57,458 nt of DNA from Roseomonas sp. GC11 (GTDB lineage: Bacteria > Pseudomonadota > Alphaproteobacteria > Acetobacterales > Acetobacteraceae): the NCBI RefSeq assembly GCF_024437745.1, contig NZ_JANFNY010000032.1:1-57458 (forward strand), read 5' to 3'. Position 1 is the stretch's first letter. The number at the start of each line of letters is the position of its first letter. Both the position numbers and the translations under genes were made by a program. The notes under the pieces were generated by a model, which saw nothing but the letters and a program-made list of their open reading frames with translations, was not told where the DNA came from and did not search any database. Below, piece by piece: positions 49,731-57,458 of the stretch.

Positions 49731-51038
49731 ATGAGCCTCTCCACCGACGCCGCCGCGACGGCGGTGCCGGCCGCCGCGGAAGACAGCATCTACCGCAAGG
49801 TGGCCTTCCGCATCATGCCGCTGCTGATCGTCTGCTACGTCATCGCCTACCTGGACCGCGTCAATGTCGGCTTCGCCAAGCTGCAGATGTCGCAGGACCT
49901 GGGCTTCAGCGAGACGGTCTTCGGCCTCGGCGCCGGCATCTTCTTCCTCGGCTACTTCTTCTTCGAGGTGCCGAGCAACATCATCCTGCACCGCGTCGGC
50001 GCGCGCGTCTGGATGGCCCGCATCATGATCACCTGGGGCATCCTCTCGGCGCTCTTCATGTTCGTCGAGAATGCCTGGCAGTTCTACGTGCTGCGCTTCC
50101 TGCTTGGCCTCGCCGAGGCGGGCTTCTACCCGGGCGTCATCCTCTACCTGACCTACTGGTTCCCCTCCAGCCGCCGCGCCAAGATGTTCGCCATCTTCCA
50201 GGCGGGCAGCCCGGCCGCCGGCATCTTCGGCAACCCGCTCTCCGGCTGGATCATGCAGAACTTCAACGGCACCAATGGCTGGGCCGGCTGGCAGTGGATG
50301 TTCCTGCTCGAAGCCATCCCCGCCGTCGTGCTCGGCATCGTCGTGCTCGCCTATCTCGACAACAGCGTGAAGGGTGCCAAGTGGCTGGCCCATGAGGAGA
50401 AGACCCTCCTCGCCGCCAACATCGCCGCCGACACCAAGGGCAAGAGCGAGAGCCACTCGCTGCGCGAGATCCTGGCCGAGCCGCGCGTGTGGCTGATGTG
50501 CCTCATCTACTTCAGCTTCGTCATGGGCCAGTACGGCCTCACCTTCTGGCTGCCGACGCTGGTGAAGGCCTCGGGCGTGACCGGTGACTTCAACATCGGC
50601 CTGCTCAGCGCCATCCCCTTCATCTGCGCCATCGTCGCCATGATCGTCTTCAGCCGCAGCGCCGATGCGCGGCGCGAGCGCCGCTGGCACCTCGTGGTTC
50701 CGGCCATGATCGGCACCGTGGGCTTCGTGGTGGCGGCCACCGCCTCCAGCACCACCGTCGCCATCATCTTCCTCTCGCTCGCCGCCGCCGGCGTGCTGGC
50801 CTGCGCCCCGCTCTTCTGGTCGCTGCCCACCGCCTTCCTCAGCGGCGGCGCCGCGGCCGCCGGCATCGCCATGATCAACTCGGTCGCCAATCTCGCGGGC
50901 TTCGCCAGCCCCTACCTGATCGGCACCCTGCGCGACATGACGGGCTCCTCCGCCATCGGCATGTATGTGCTGGCCGGCTTCCTCGTGCTCGGCGCTGTTC
51001 TGGTGCTCAGCGTGCCGGCCAAGCTGGTCAACCGCTGA
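49731..51038 (+). CDS. MFS transporter, anion:cation symporter (ACS) type, probable sugar-acid importer
   Basis: The product has 435 residues with about 12 membrane segments. ACS-family landmarks are YVIAYLDRVNVGFAKLQM near residue 38, GYFFFEVPSNIILHRVGARV near 85, GLAEAGFYPGVILYLTYWFP near 125, and the central loop followed by RVWLMCLIYFSFVMGQYG. Relatives carry tartrate, galactonate, glucarate or phthalate with protons. As the last gene of the tetronate operon it most likely imports L-threonate and/or D-erythronate. A strong hairpin follows 8 bases after the stop. Confidence 0.88.
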   Translation: MSLSTDAAATAVPAAAEDSIYRKVAFRIMPLLIVCYVIAYLDRVNVGFAKLQMSQDLGFSETVFGLGAGIFFLGYFFFEVPSNIILHRVGARVWMARIMITWGILSALFMFVENAWQFYVLRFLLGLAEAGFYPGVILYLTYWFPSSRRAKMFAIFQAGSPAAGIFGNPLSGWIMQNFNGTNGWAGWQWMFLLEAIPAVVLGIVVLAYLDNSVKGAKWLAHEEKTLLAANIAADTKGKSESHSLREILAEPRVWLMCLIYFSFVMGQYGLTFWLPTLVKASGVTGDFNIGLLSAIPFICAIVAMIVFSRSADARRERRWHLVVPAMIGTVGFVVAATASSTTVAIIFLSLAAAGVLACAPLFWSLPTAFLSGGAAAAGIAMINSVANLAGFASPYLIGTLRDMTGSSAIGMYVLAGFLVLGAVLVLSVPAKLVNR

Positions 51039-51045
51039 AACGCAA

Positions 51046-51069
51046 CCGGGAGGGCTCGCGCCCTCCCGG
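51046..51069. terminator. Terminator hairpin at the end of the tetronate operon
   Basis: Perfect 10-base arms CCGGGAGGGC and GCCCTCCCGG flank TCGC. It lies between the MFS gene and the convergent binding-protein gene and resembles the hairpin module of the 41-bp repeats at 21584-21690. Confidence 0.7.
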
Positions 51070-51097
51070 ACCCCGCGGCCACGCTCTCAGCGCCTCC

Positions 51098-52147
51098 TCA
51101 CCGCATCGGCAGTGCGTAGAGCAGGCCGCCCTTGTTCCAGAGTTCGTTCGGGCCGCGCGGCAGGCCCACCGGTGTCTCCGGCCCCATCGTCCGCTCATAG
51201 ATCTCGCCATAATTGCCGACGGTGCGGATGGCGTTGTAGGCCCACAGCGCATCGAGCTTCAGCGACTGGCCGAGCTCCGGCGTCACGCCCAGCAGGCGGC
51301 GCGTATTGGCATTGGTGCTGCCCTGCCGCTGCTGCTCGGCATTGGCGCGCGTCACGCCCTGCTCCTCCGCCTCGATCAGCGCCGTGGTGTACCAGCGCAC
51401 GATGTCCAGCCAATTGTCATCGCCACGCCGCACATAGGCGCCATAAGGCTCCTTCGAGAAGCGCTCCGGCAGCACCGTCCACTCCGCCGGGTGCGCGAGG
51501 GAGGAACGTGTCGCGGCCAGCTGCGAGGCATCGCTGCCAAAGGCATCGCAGCGCCCGGCCTGGAGCGCCGCCGCCGCCTGGTCGATCCGCTCGAACACCA
51601 CCGGCTGGAAAGGCGCGCCGATGCTGCGGAAGTAATCCGCCGTCACCTGCTCGTTGGTGGTGCCCTGGATCAGGCAGATGGTGGAGCCGCGCAGCTCGGC
51701 CACGCGCTGGATCTTCGCGTCGCTGCGCACCAGGAAGCCGTGGCCGTCATAGAAATAAGTCACGCTGTGGCGCAGGCCCAGCGTGGTGTCGCGCAGCATC
51801 GTCATGGTCGAGGTGCGGAACAGCACGTCGATCTCCCCCGACCCCAGCGCCGTGAAGCGCGTGGAGGAGGAGAGCGGCACCAGCCGCAGCTTCGCCGGGT
51901 CGTTGAAAATGGCGGCGGCCAGGCCGCGGCACAGCTCGACATCGAGCCCCTGCCACACCCCTCGCGAATCCGGCAGCGCGAAGCCCGCCACGCCGGTATG
52001 GATGCCGCAGACCAGTTGCCCGCGCGCCCGCACCGCATCCAGCGTCGGGCTGGCCGGCGTCTGCGCCTGCGCCGCAGGCAGGAAGGCCGCGCCGAGCAAG
52101 GCGCAGGCCGCGGCCAGCGTGGCCTTGAAGCCCCGTGTCCTCATCAT
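51098..52147 (-). CDS. Orphan amino-acid ABC transporter binding protein (AapJ-like)
   Basis: The product has about 349 residues from ATG 52147 (GGGAG upstream); an upstream in-frame start at 52207 is less likely. A signal peptide ends near AAQAQT (residue about 29). The SBP_bac_3 fold shows LDAVRARGQLVCGIHTGVAG, the DVELCRGLAAAIF segment, RTSTMTMLRDTTLG, ICLIQGTTNEQV and the C-terminal WAYNAIRTVGNYGEIYERTM, all typical of the AapJ/BztA group. Such proteins bind glutamate, glutamine, aspartate or other L-amino acids. No permease or ATPase genes adjoin, so it must use membrane components encoded elsewhere. Confidence 0.88.
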   Translation of the reverse strand: MMRTRGFKATLAAACALLGAAFLPAAQAQTPASPTLDAVRARGQLVCGIHTGVAGFALPDSRGVWQGLDVELCRGLAAAIFNDPAKLRLVPLSSSTRFTALGSGEIDVLFRTSTMTMLRDTTLGLRHSVTYFYDGHGFLVRSDAKIQRVAELRGSTICLIQGTTNEQVTADYFRSIGAPFQPVVFERIDQAAAALQAGRCDAFGSDASQLAATRSSLAHPAEWTVLPERFSKEPYGAYVRRGDDNWLDIVRWYTTALIEAEEQGVTRANAEQQRQGSTNANTRRLLGVTPELGQSLKLDALWAYNAIRTVGNYGEIYERTMGPETPVGLPRGPNELWNKGGLLYALPMR

Positions 52148-52244
52148 CGTCTCCCGTTGGTGAAATCTCCCGGTGGAATGGTCGCCATTCGCAACGGGAG
52201 ATGTCAATCGGAAGCGAGGGATCTTTTTACAGCAAGAGATTCAT

Positions 52245-52354
52245 CTTCTTTTTCTAAAGAAAAAGAAGCTTTTTTTCAGGCTGCCGCCGTCTCCCGTCAA
52301 GGCGGGACGCCAAACTGAAAAAAGATTTTTTGGTTCTTTTTTTCAAAAAAGAAC
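52245..52354 (+). repeat. Family-2 AT-tailed palindromic element, copy C, with an extra hairpin
   Basis: The core at 52271-52354 shares TTTTTTCAGGCTGCCGCC, GTCTCCCG, GGCGGGACGC, CTGAAAAA and the GTTCTTTTTT/AAAAAAGAAC hairpin with copies A and B. On its left is an additional perfect hairpin with arms CTTCTTTTTC and GAAAAAGAAG around TAAA (52245-52268). It lies between the upstream end of the binding-protein gene and the 3' end of the glycosyltransferase gene, whose stop is 8 bases away. Confidence 0.85.
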
Positions 52355-52361
52355 ATTCTTC

Positions 52362-54308
52362 CTATTCTCCGGCCAGCGCCAGTTCATGGTGCAGTCCGTT
52401 CCGGTCGAACCAGGGGTTGTAATAGGGGTCACCCTGGAGCGCGGCGCTCCAGCGCAGGCGCATCCACCCGTGCTCCCGGGCGAAGGCGGCGCGGCGGGCC
52501 CGCGTGTCGTCACGCCCGCGCGAGACGCTTTCATGGTGCACCAGCTCGGCGAAGGGGGTGACGATGTTGCGCAGCCCCCGCGCCCGCAGCTTCAGGCAGA
52601 GATCGACATCGTTGAAGGCCACCGGCAGGTGCCGCGCCTCCAGCCCGCCCACCGCCTCGAAATGCGCCCGCCGCAGCATCAGGCAGGCGCCGGTGACGGC
52701 GGAGACGCTGCGCAGCAGCGCGAGCGAGCCCCAATACCCCGTCTCCTGCCGGGGCGAGAACACGGAGAGATGCCCGGCCACGCCGCCGGTGCCCAGCACC
52801 ACCCCGGCATGCTGCACCCGCCCATTGGGATAGAGCAGCCGGGCCCCGACGGCGCCGATCCCCGGCCGCAGCGCCTGGCTCACCATCTCGGCCAGCCAGC
52901 CGCGGTGCAGCACCTCGATATCGTTGTTGAGCAGCAGCAGCAGCAGCTCGCCCCTGGCATGGCGCGCCGCCTCGTTGTTCAGGGCGGAGTAGTTGAAAGG
53001 CCCCGGCATGGGCAGGATGGTGACGCGCGGATCCGCCGCCAGCCGCGCGAAGAGGCGGAGGGTCGCGGCCTCGCTGCTGCCATTGTCGGCGATGAGGAGC
53101 TGGAGCGCGGGCCAGTCGGTGCGGTTCAGCAGCCCGTCGAGGCAGCGTTCCAGCAGCCCGGCGCGGTCGCGCGTCGGGATGATGACGCTGACCAGCGGCG
53201 CCGGCTCGGGCACGGGGCGGCGGATGCGGTGCCACATCGGCGCGGCCGGGGCGGGCAGCACCTCCCCCGCCTCGCCGCGCGCCGCCAGCGCCTCGGCCAC
53301 GGCGCGGCGGGAGGCGGCCTCGCAGCGCGCCGCCGCCGTCTCGGAGAAGCTGGCCACCACGCCGCCGCGCCGCCAGTGGTAGAGGATGCCGGGCACGTGC
53401 TGCACCTGCTCCGGCCGCAGCAGGGTGGTGGCGCGCAGGGCCAGGTCATGGTCCTGGCTGCCCTCCAGCCCCTCCCGCAGCCCGCCCAGGCGCTCCAGCA
53501 GGCTGCGGCGATAGACCGTCAGGTGGTTGAAGTAATTCTGCGCCAGCAGCAGGTCCGGGTCATAATCCGGCTTGAAATAGGGCGCGTGGCGGCGGCCCTG
53601 CGCGTCGATCTTGTCCTCGTCGGTGTAGAGCAGCTCCGCCTCGGGGTGTTCCTGCAGCCGGGCGACGATTTCCAGCAGCGCGTGCTCGGCCAGCAGGTCG
53701 TCATGGTCGAGCAGGGCGATGAACTCGCCGCGCGCGAGGCCGAGCGCGCTGTTGGTGGCGGCGGCGATATGCCCGTTGCTCTCCCGCCGCACCCAGCGGA
53801 TGCGCCGGTCCAGCGCCGCCTCCTCGGCCAGCACGCGCGCCACCTCGCCGGAGGGGGAGGCGTCATCGGCCACGCACAGCTCCCATTCCGGGTAGAGCTG
53901 CCCCTTCACCGAGGCGATGGCCTGGCGCAGCAGCAGCGGCGGCGTCTCATAGGCCGGCATGACGATGGAGATGAGCGGCCGGTAGCGGAAGCCGGCGGCG
54001 CGGGCGCGCAGGGCCACGCGGGCAGCGGCATCGCGCGTGTCGCACCGGGCGATCCAGCGCTGATAGGTCAGGCGGTCCCGCGCCCGCGCCAGGGCCGGGT
54101 TGGCCACCAGGAAGCGGTTGATCCAGGGCAGGGCCGGGCGCAGCACCGTGCGCAGGCCGCGCTTCAGCGCCGGGTGGCGGATGACGAAGCCGTGCAGCCC
54201 GGCCGCGCCCCGCGCGGCGGCGCCGAGCAGCACCGCCCGCAAGGGGCGGGAGGCGGGGGTGGCCGGGCGGGAGGCGCTGGGCAGGGCCGTGGTGGTCATG
54301 GGAGGCAC
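52362..54308 (-). CDS. Two-domain family 2 glycosyltransferase
   Basis: The product has 648 residues; ATG 54299 is a close alternative start. After about 110 residues of basic N-terminal sequence come two GT2 (GT-A) domains. Domain 1 (about 112-330) has ISIVMPAYETPPLLL, CVADDASPSG and the DXD-like LLDHDDLLAEH. Domain 2 (about 375-610) has VSVIIPTRDRAGLLERCLDG, LIADNGSSEAATL and LLLLNNDIEVLHRGW. There is no signal peptide or clear membrane helix. Tandem GT2 proteins of this kind build O-antigen, capsule or rhamnan chains in the cytoplasm. It has no polysaccharide-gene neighbours here, so the acceptor is unknown. Confidence 0.85.
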   Translation of the reverse strand: MPPMTTTALPSASRPATPASRPLRAVLLGAAARGAAGLHGFVIRHPALKRGLRTVLRPALPWINRFLVANPALARARDRLTYQRWIARCDTRDAAARVALRARAAGFRYRPLISIVMPAYETPPLLLRQAIASVKGQLYPEWELCVADDASPSGEVARVLAEEAALDRRIRWVRRESNGHIAAATNSALGLARGEFIALLDHDDLLAEHALLEIVARLQEHPEAELLYTDEDKIDAQGRRHAPYFKPDYDPDLLLAQNYFNHLTVYRRSLLERLGGLREGLEGSQDHDLALRATTLLRPEQVQHVPGILYHWRRGGVVASFSETAAARCEAASRRAVAEALAARGEAGEVLPAPAAPMWHRIRRPVPEPAPLVSVIIPTRDRAGLLERCLDGLLNRTDWPALQLLIADNGSSEAATLRLFARLAADPRVTILPMPGPFNYSALNNEAARHARGELLLLLLNNDIEVLHRGWLAEMVSQALRPGIGAVGARLLYPNGRVQHAGVVLGTGGVAGHLSVFSPRQETGYWGSLALLRSVSAVTGACLMLRRAHFEAVGGLEARHLPVAFNDVDLCLKLRARGLRNIVTPFAELVHHESVSRGRDDTRARRAAFAREHGWMRLRWSAALQGDPYYNPWFDRNGLHHELALAGE

Positions 54309-54393
54309 TTTCGGGGGGAAGTCCGGGGCCGGGGGGCAGTCCGGGGGGAAGGCGCAGGCACGGGGGGCGGGGATGGCCGGGTGGTGGGGGGTG

Positions 54394-55134
54394 TCAGGGC
54401 GGCGGCAGGTCCAGCCCGGCCACGGTCCAGCCTTCCTCCCGCGTCAGCCAGACGCGCCCCTGGTGCAGGGCGGCGAGGTCGTGCATCAGCGCCATGCCCT
54501 CGCCGCGCTGCCCGGCGATGCGCTCCGGCTCCGGCGGGCCCCAGCCATCGTCACGGACGCGCAGCCGCAGCCCGCCGCTGATGCCACAGAGTTCCACGCG
54601 CAGATGGCCGCGCAGCCGGGCGTGCAGCCCGTGGCGGATGGCATTGGCCAGCATCTCCTGCGCCACGCGCAGGGCCGCGAGGTGCAGGGCGGGGGAGCTT
54701 TCCTCCCCTTCGGCCACGACCTCCAGCGTGATCTCCTGACCCGGCGCGGCCAGGGCGCGCAGCACGTGGCGGCCGAGGCGCTCCAGCCGGTCGCGCATCC
54801 GCCCCGGATTCTGGGTCAGGCCGAAGAGGGCGTCCGAAATCGCCATGGTGGACTGGATGCGGCGTTCCAGCGCCTCGGCCAGGGCGCGCGCCTCGGGGGC
54901 GGTCGCGTCATCGGCCAGGGTCCAGAGGTCGCAGAGGATGCGCTGCCAGGTGTTGGCCGTCTGGTGGCGCAGCTGGCGCAGGCTGAGCTGCTCTTCCGCC
55001 GGGGCGGGCCGGGGGGGCCAGGCGGGCGGTGTGCGCCCGGCCACGCGGTGGGCGGACCGGCGGGGCAGGTCTGCGGCGGCGGGGCCGGGGCGGGGGAGCG
55101 GCATGGGGGAGACAATCCCGGAGGGGGTCGGCAT
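54394..55134 (-). CDS. Cytoplasmic sensor histidine kinase-like ATPase
   Basis: The product has about 246 residues from ATG 55134; ATG 55104 with GGAGGG upstream is also good, and ATG 55164 would overlap an inverted repeat. After a Pro-rich N terminus, LSLRQLRHQTANTWQRILCD resembles the HisKA_2/HWE dimerisation box with the phospho-accepting His. The HATPase domain follows, with the N box LRVAQEMLANAIRHGL, the G1 motif VRDDGWGPP and a G2-like GEGMALMHDLA. No sensor or membrane segment is present. It could be a kinase or a ChpT-like phosphotransferase. It is divergent from a DUF6502 and lipoprotein pair, with 82 bases between. Confidence 0.72.
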   Translation of the reverse strand: MPTPSGIVSPMPLPRPGPAAADLPRRSAHRVAGRTPPAWPPRPAPAEEQLSLRQLRHQTANTWQRILCDLWTLADDATAPEARALAEALERRIQSTMAISDALFGLTQNPGRMRDRLERLGRHVLRALAAPGQEITLEVVAEGEESSPALHLAALRVAQEMLANAIRHGLHARLRGHLRVELCGISGGLRLRVRDDGWGPPEPERIAGQRGEGMALMHDLAALHQGRVWLTREEGWTVAGLDLPPP

Positions 55135-55146
55135 GCGGATTTTATG

Positions 55147-55165
55147 CGTGGGAAAAAATCCCACG
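55147..55165. promoter_or_regulatory. Perfect inverted repeat in the kinase/DUF6502 divergent promoter
   Basis: Arms CGTGGGA and TCCCACG flank AAAAA, 12 bases upstream of the preferred kinase start and 51 bases upstream of the DUF6502 start. A shared operator for both directions is plausible. A hairpin in the kinase 5' UTR is the alternative. Confidence 0.5.
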
Positions 55166-55216
55166 TCAACCGATCAAACCCGGCTGCTTTCCCCCGGGGC
55201 CCATGCTATCGCTGGT

Positions 55217-56095
55217 GTGAAGCCCCGCAGGACCGCCTTGCCCGACCGCCTTCCTCCCCCGCCGCCCGCTGCCTCGCTGCTGCGCCCCCTGGCGCGGCTG
55301 CTGCGCCCGCTGCTGCGGTTGCTGATCCGCAGCGGCGTGACCTATCCGCTCTTCGCGGAGCTGGCGCGTGGCCTCTATGTCGAGCTGGCGGCGGAGATGC
55401 TGAGCGCGCCGGGCGCGCGCACCGACAGCCGGCTGAGCCTGCTGACGGGGGTGCACCGCAAGGAGATCCGGCGCCTGCGCGAGCTGGGCGATGCCCCGGC
55501 GGAGGTGCCGCCGGTGGTGACGCTGGGCAGCCAGATCATCGCCCGCTGGCTGGGCCTGCCGGAGTATACGGGGCCGGATGGCGCCCCCCTGCCCCTGCCG
55601 CGCGCCGCCGCGCCGGGGGAGCCTTCCTTCGAGGCGCTGGTGGCCGGCGTGACCAGCGATGTCCGCCCGCGCAGCGTGCTGGATGAATGGCTGGAACAGG
55701 GCCTTGTGGAGCTGGACGCGGCGGACCGCGTGGCGCTCAACAGCGCCGCCTTCCTGCCCCGGCCGGGCACGGAGGAGCAGCTCTACTACTTCGCCCGCAA
55801 CCTGCATGACCACATCGCCGCCGCGGCGGCCAATGTGGCCGGGGCGGGCGCGCCCTTCCTGGAACGCGCGGTGCATTACGACCGCCTGCCCCTGCCGGTG
55901 GCCGAGCGGATGGAGGCGATGGGCCGCGAGGCGGCGATGCGCCTGCTGATCGAGATCAACCGCGCCGCCCTGGCCATGCTGGAGGAGGCGGGCGAGGCGG
56001 CGCCCGGCACGCCGACGCGGCGGGTCAATCTCGGCGTCTATCTCTATGCGGAGGATGAGCGGGCCGGGCAGGCGCCGGCGGAGGCCGGGCCATGA
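55217..56095 (+). CDS. DUF6502-family protein
   Basis: The product has about 292 residues from GTG 55217. The open frame continues upstream over the kinase gene, but no better start is visible there. The sequence starts with basic and Pro-rich residues, then PLARLLRPLLRLLIRSGVTY, a segment that introduces a helix-turn-helix-like region (LLTGVHRKEIRRLREL). The middle contains TLGSQIIARWLGLPEY and VRPRSVLDEWLEQGLVEL, and the C-terminal part contains YYFARNLHDHIAAAAANV. This matches my recollection of DUF6502, whose function is unknown; a regulatory role is possible. Its stop overlaps the next start by 4 bases. Confidence 0.72.
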   Translation: MKPRRTALPDRLPPPPPAASLLRPLARLLRPLLRLLIRSGVTYPLFAELARGLYVELAAEMLSAPGARTDSRLSLLTGVHRKEIRRLRELGDAPAEVPPVVTLGSQIIARWLGLPEYTGPDGAPLPLPRAAAPGEPSFEALVAGVTSDVRPRSVLDEWLEQGLVELDAADRVALNSAAFLPRPGTEEQLYYFARNLHDHIAAAAANVAGAGAPFLERAVHYDRLPLPVAERMEAMGREAAMRLLIEINRAALAMLEEAGEAAPGTPTRRVNLGVYLYAEDERAGQAPAEAGP

Positions 56096-57458
56096 GCCAG
56101 CGGCCGCGCCGGTCATCGGGCGGGGGCGGCGCCGGGCAGCGGGGAGAGGCGGGGCGGGGGCGGCGGCTGCCGGCGCTGCTGCTGGCCGCGCTGCTGCTCA
56201 GCCAGTGCGCGCCGCCGCCGCCCCCTCCTTCCCCTTCCCCTTCCCCTTCCCCTTCCCCCACTCCGCCCGCGGCGGCGGCGGCGGGCGGCCCCGCCCTTTG
56301 CCGCATCGGCGCCGATGATGGCCCGCCGGAGGCGGCGGCGCGGCTGGCCGACCGTGGCATCGGCGGCACCGGCATCAGCGGCGAGGAGGGCGGTGACCGC
56401 GGCATTGGCGGCACGGGCATCAACAGCACCGGCATCAGCACCACGGGCATCATCGGCGTCGTCACCGGCTTCGCCAGCATCTGCGTGGGCGGGCTGGAGG
56501 TCGGCTATGACTCGGGGCAGGCGCCGGAGATGGATGGCTTCCTGCCCGCGCCGCTGCCGCTGCGCGCCGGGCAGGTGGTGGTGATCGAGGCCGGCGGGCC
56601 GGAGGAGGCGTTGCGGGCGCGCAGCGTCGCGCTGCGCTTTGAGCTGGTCGGGCCGGTGGAGCGCGCCGCTGATGGCCAGGGCCTGCGGGTGGCCGGGCAG
56701 GAGGTGGCCTTCGAGCCGGGCCTGCGCGGCCGGCGGGACTGGCGCCTGGGCGAGTGGGTGGCCGTCTTCGGCCTGCGCCGCCCGGATGGCACGGTGGGCG
56801 CGACGCGGCTGGACGCGGCGGAGCCCGGGCGGCTGCTGGTGCGCGGCATCGCCCGGCGGCATGCGGATGGCAGCCTGCGCATCGCCGGGCTGCGGGTGCG
56901 CAGCACGCTGGCGATGGATGTGCAGCCGGGCATTCCGCTGGTCATCGCCGGGCGCCTCGCCGGGGATGTGCTGCAGCCCGAGCGGGTGGAGACGGACGCG
57001 CTCCAGGCCAACCCCGCCGAGTATTTCGGCCCGCGCGTGCAGCGCGTGGTGGTGGAGAGCTATGTCAGCATCAGCGCCGGGCAGGTGCTGTTCGGCGGCA
57101 CCCGCGCGCTGCTGCCGCCTGGTGCCGCGCTGCAGGGCGGCGCGCCGCATGGCGGGCGCGGCGGCGAGGGCGCGCGCCGCGCGGTGATGGATATGCGCCG
57201 GCCGAGTCCGGGCCGCGAGGGCACGCCGCCCATGGATCTGCGCCTGCCGGGCCAGTCCCAGGGGCAGGGGATGCGGCTGTCGCCGGCGATGCCACGGGGC
57301 AGCCATGGCGGCGGCGCCGGGGGGGCGGTGGGTCCGGGCGGCTGGACGGCGCCGGCCACGCCGGGGATGCCGTCCCTGCCCTCGATGGGCCTGCCGGGCG
57401 GGGCTGGCGGAGGGAGCGCGGCGCCCCCGGCGGCGGCCGGTTCGGCGGGGAGTGGTGC
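56092..57458 (+). CDS. DUF5666-like lipoprotein, 3' end outside the window
   Basis: At least 455 residues, open to the window end. ATG 56092 overlaps the DUF6502 stop (ATGA). A lipoprotein signal peptide (LPALLLAALLLSQC) ends at Cys about 38. A Pro/Ser repeat encoded by CCTTCC units follows, then a Gly/Ile/Thr region with repeated GIGGTGI and STGIS. Residues about 115-330 resemble repeated DUF5666 beta domains (GFASICVGGLEV, FELVGPVERA, VRGIARRHADG, IAGRLAGDVL). The tail is Gly/Pro/Met-rich. It is probably on the outer membrane or cell surface. DUF5666 proteins are uncharacterised; the coupled DUF6502 gene suggests one functional unit. Confidence 0.72.
   Translation, partial: MSQRPRRSSGGGGAGQRGEAGRGRRLPALLLAALLLSQCAPPPPPPSPSPSPSPSPTPPAAAAAGGPALCRIGADDGPPEAAARLADRGIGGTGISGEEGGDRGIGGTGINSTGISTTGIIGVVTGFASICVGGLEVGYDSGQAPEMDGFLPAPLPLRAGQVVVIEAGGPEEALRARSVALRFELVGPVERAADGQGLRVAGQEVAFEPGLRGRRDWRLGEWVAVFGLRRPDGTVGATRLDAAEPGRLLVRGIARRHADGSLRIAGLRVRSTLAMDVQPGIPLVIAGRLAGDVLQPERVETDALQANPAEYFGPRVQRVVVESYVSISAGQVLFGGTRALLPPGAALQGGAPHGGRGGEGARRAVMDMRRPSPGREGTPPMDLRLPGQSQGQGMRLSPAMPRGSHGGGAGGAVGPGGWTAPATPGMPSLPSMGLPGGAGGGSAAPPAAAGSAGSG

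Overview
The window is very GC-rich (by eye about 70%). Gene content and protein resemblance point to an alphaproteobacterium of the Acetobacteraceae, most like Roseomonas and its relatives. The clues are several tripartite-tricarboxylate (Bug/TctC) binding proteins, non-phosphorylating pentose catabolism of the Azospirillum/Caulobacter kind, a class I PHA synthase, a PutA with its own Lrp-type regulator, and PAS/GGDEF/EAL proteins. This assignment is inference, because no rRNA or tRNA gene is present.

Layout. 1-2320: end of a D-threonate operon (DtnK-type kinase, PdxA2, DeoR-type regulator). 2525-7592: complete nickel importer nikABCDE behind an exact NikR operator. 7670-10897: a lytic transglycosylase convergent with a PAS-GGDEF-EAL protein that has lost its stop codon inside a repeat element. 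11147-20426: a pentose cluster, probably L-arabinose: sugar ABC importer, SDR sugar dehydrogenase, Bug protein, divergent LysR regulator, L-KDA dehydratase and L-arabinonate dehydratase. 20753-28240: LpxO-like hydroxylase, zwf, and a yhhJ-rbbA-yhiI exporter. 28444-32133: PHA operon (phasin-like, phaC, MaoC-phosphotransacetylase). 32400-33480: a small acidic protein and a DUF1275 membrane protein. 33541-35020: a plasmid-type origin with eight iterons and a RepA_C-family initiator. 35311-41954: membrane diguanylate cyclase, Lrp regulator and putA. 42087-43887: Bug protein and GntR regulator. 43949-44237: an AT-rich promoter island. 44238-51038: a full L-threonate/D-erythronate operon (ltnD, otnK, otnI, DeoR, denD, otnC, MFS transporter). 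51098-57458: orphan amino-acid binding protein, a double GT2 glycosyltransferase, and a histidine kinase divergent from a DUF6502 / DUF5666-like lipoprotein pair.

The main structural result is the iteron origin plus RepA. It indicates that this catabolic segment lies on, or carries, an extrachromosomal replicon (plasmid, megaplasmid or chromid). The second is a layer of palindromic intergenic DNA: a mosaic element of about 130 bp in three copies, an AT-tailed terminator-like element in three copies, and single GC hairpins. Many of these contain or abut the stop codon of the adjacent gene. In one case a single base difference in the repeat removes the stop.

Metabolically the window joins uptake and oxidation of sugar acids (D-threonate, L-threonate, D-erythronate, L-arabinonate) and proline with glucose-6-phosphate oxidation and carbon storage as PHA. 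Nickel import and c-di-GMP signalling are added to this. All start-site choices, operators and substrate assignments come from reading the sequence without database searches.
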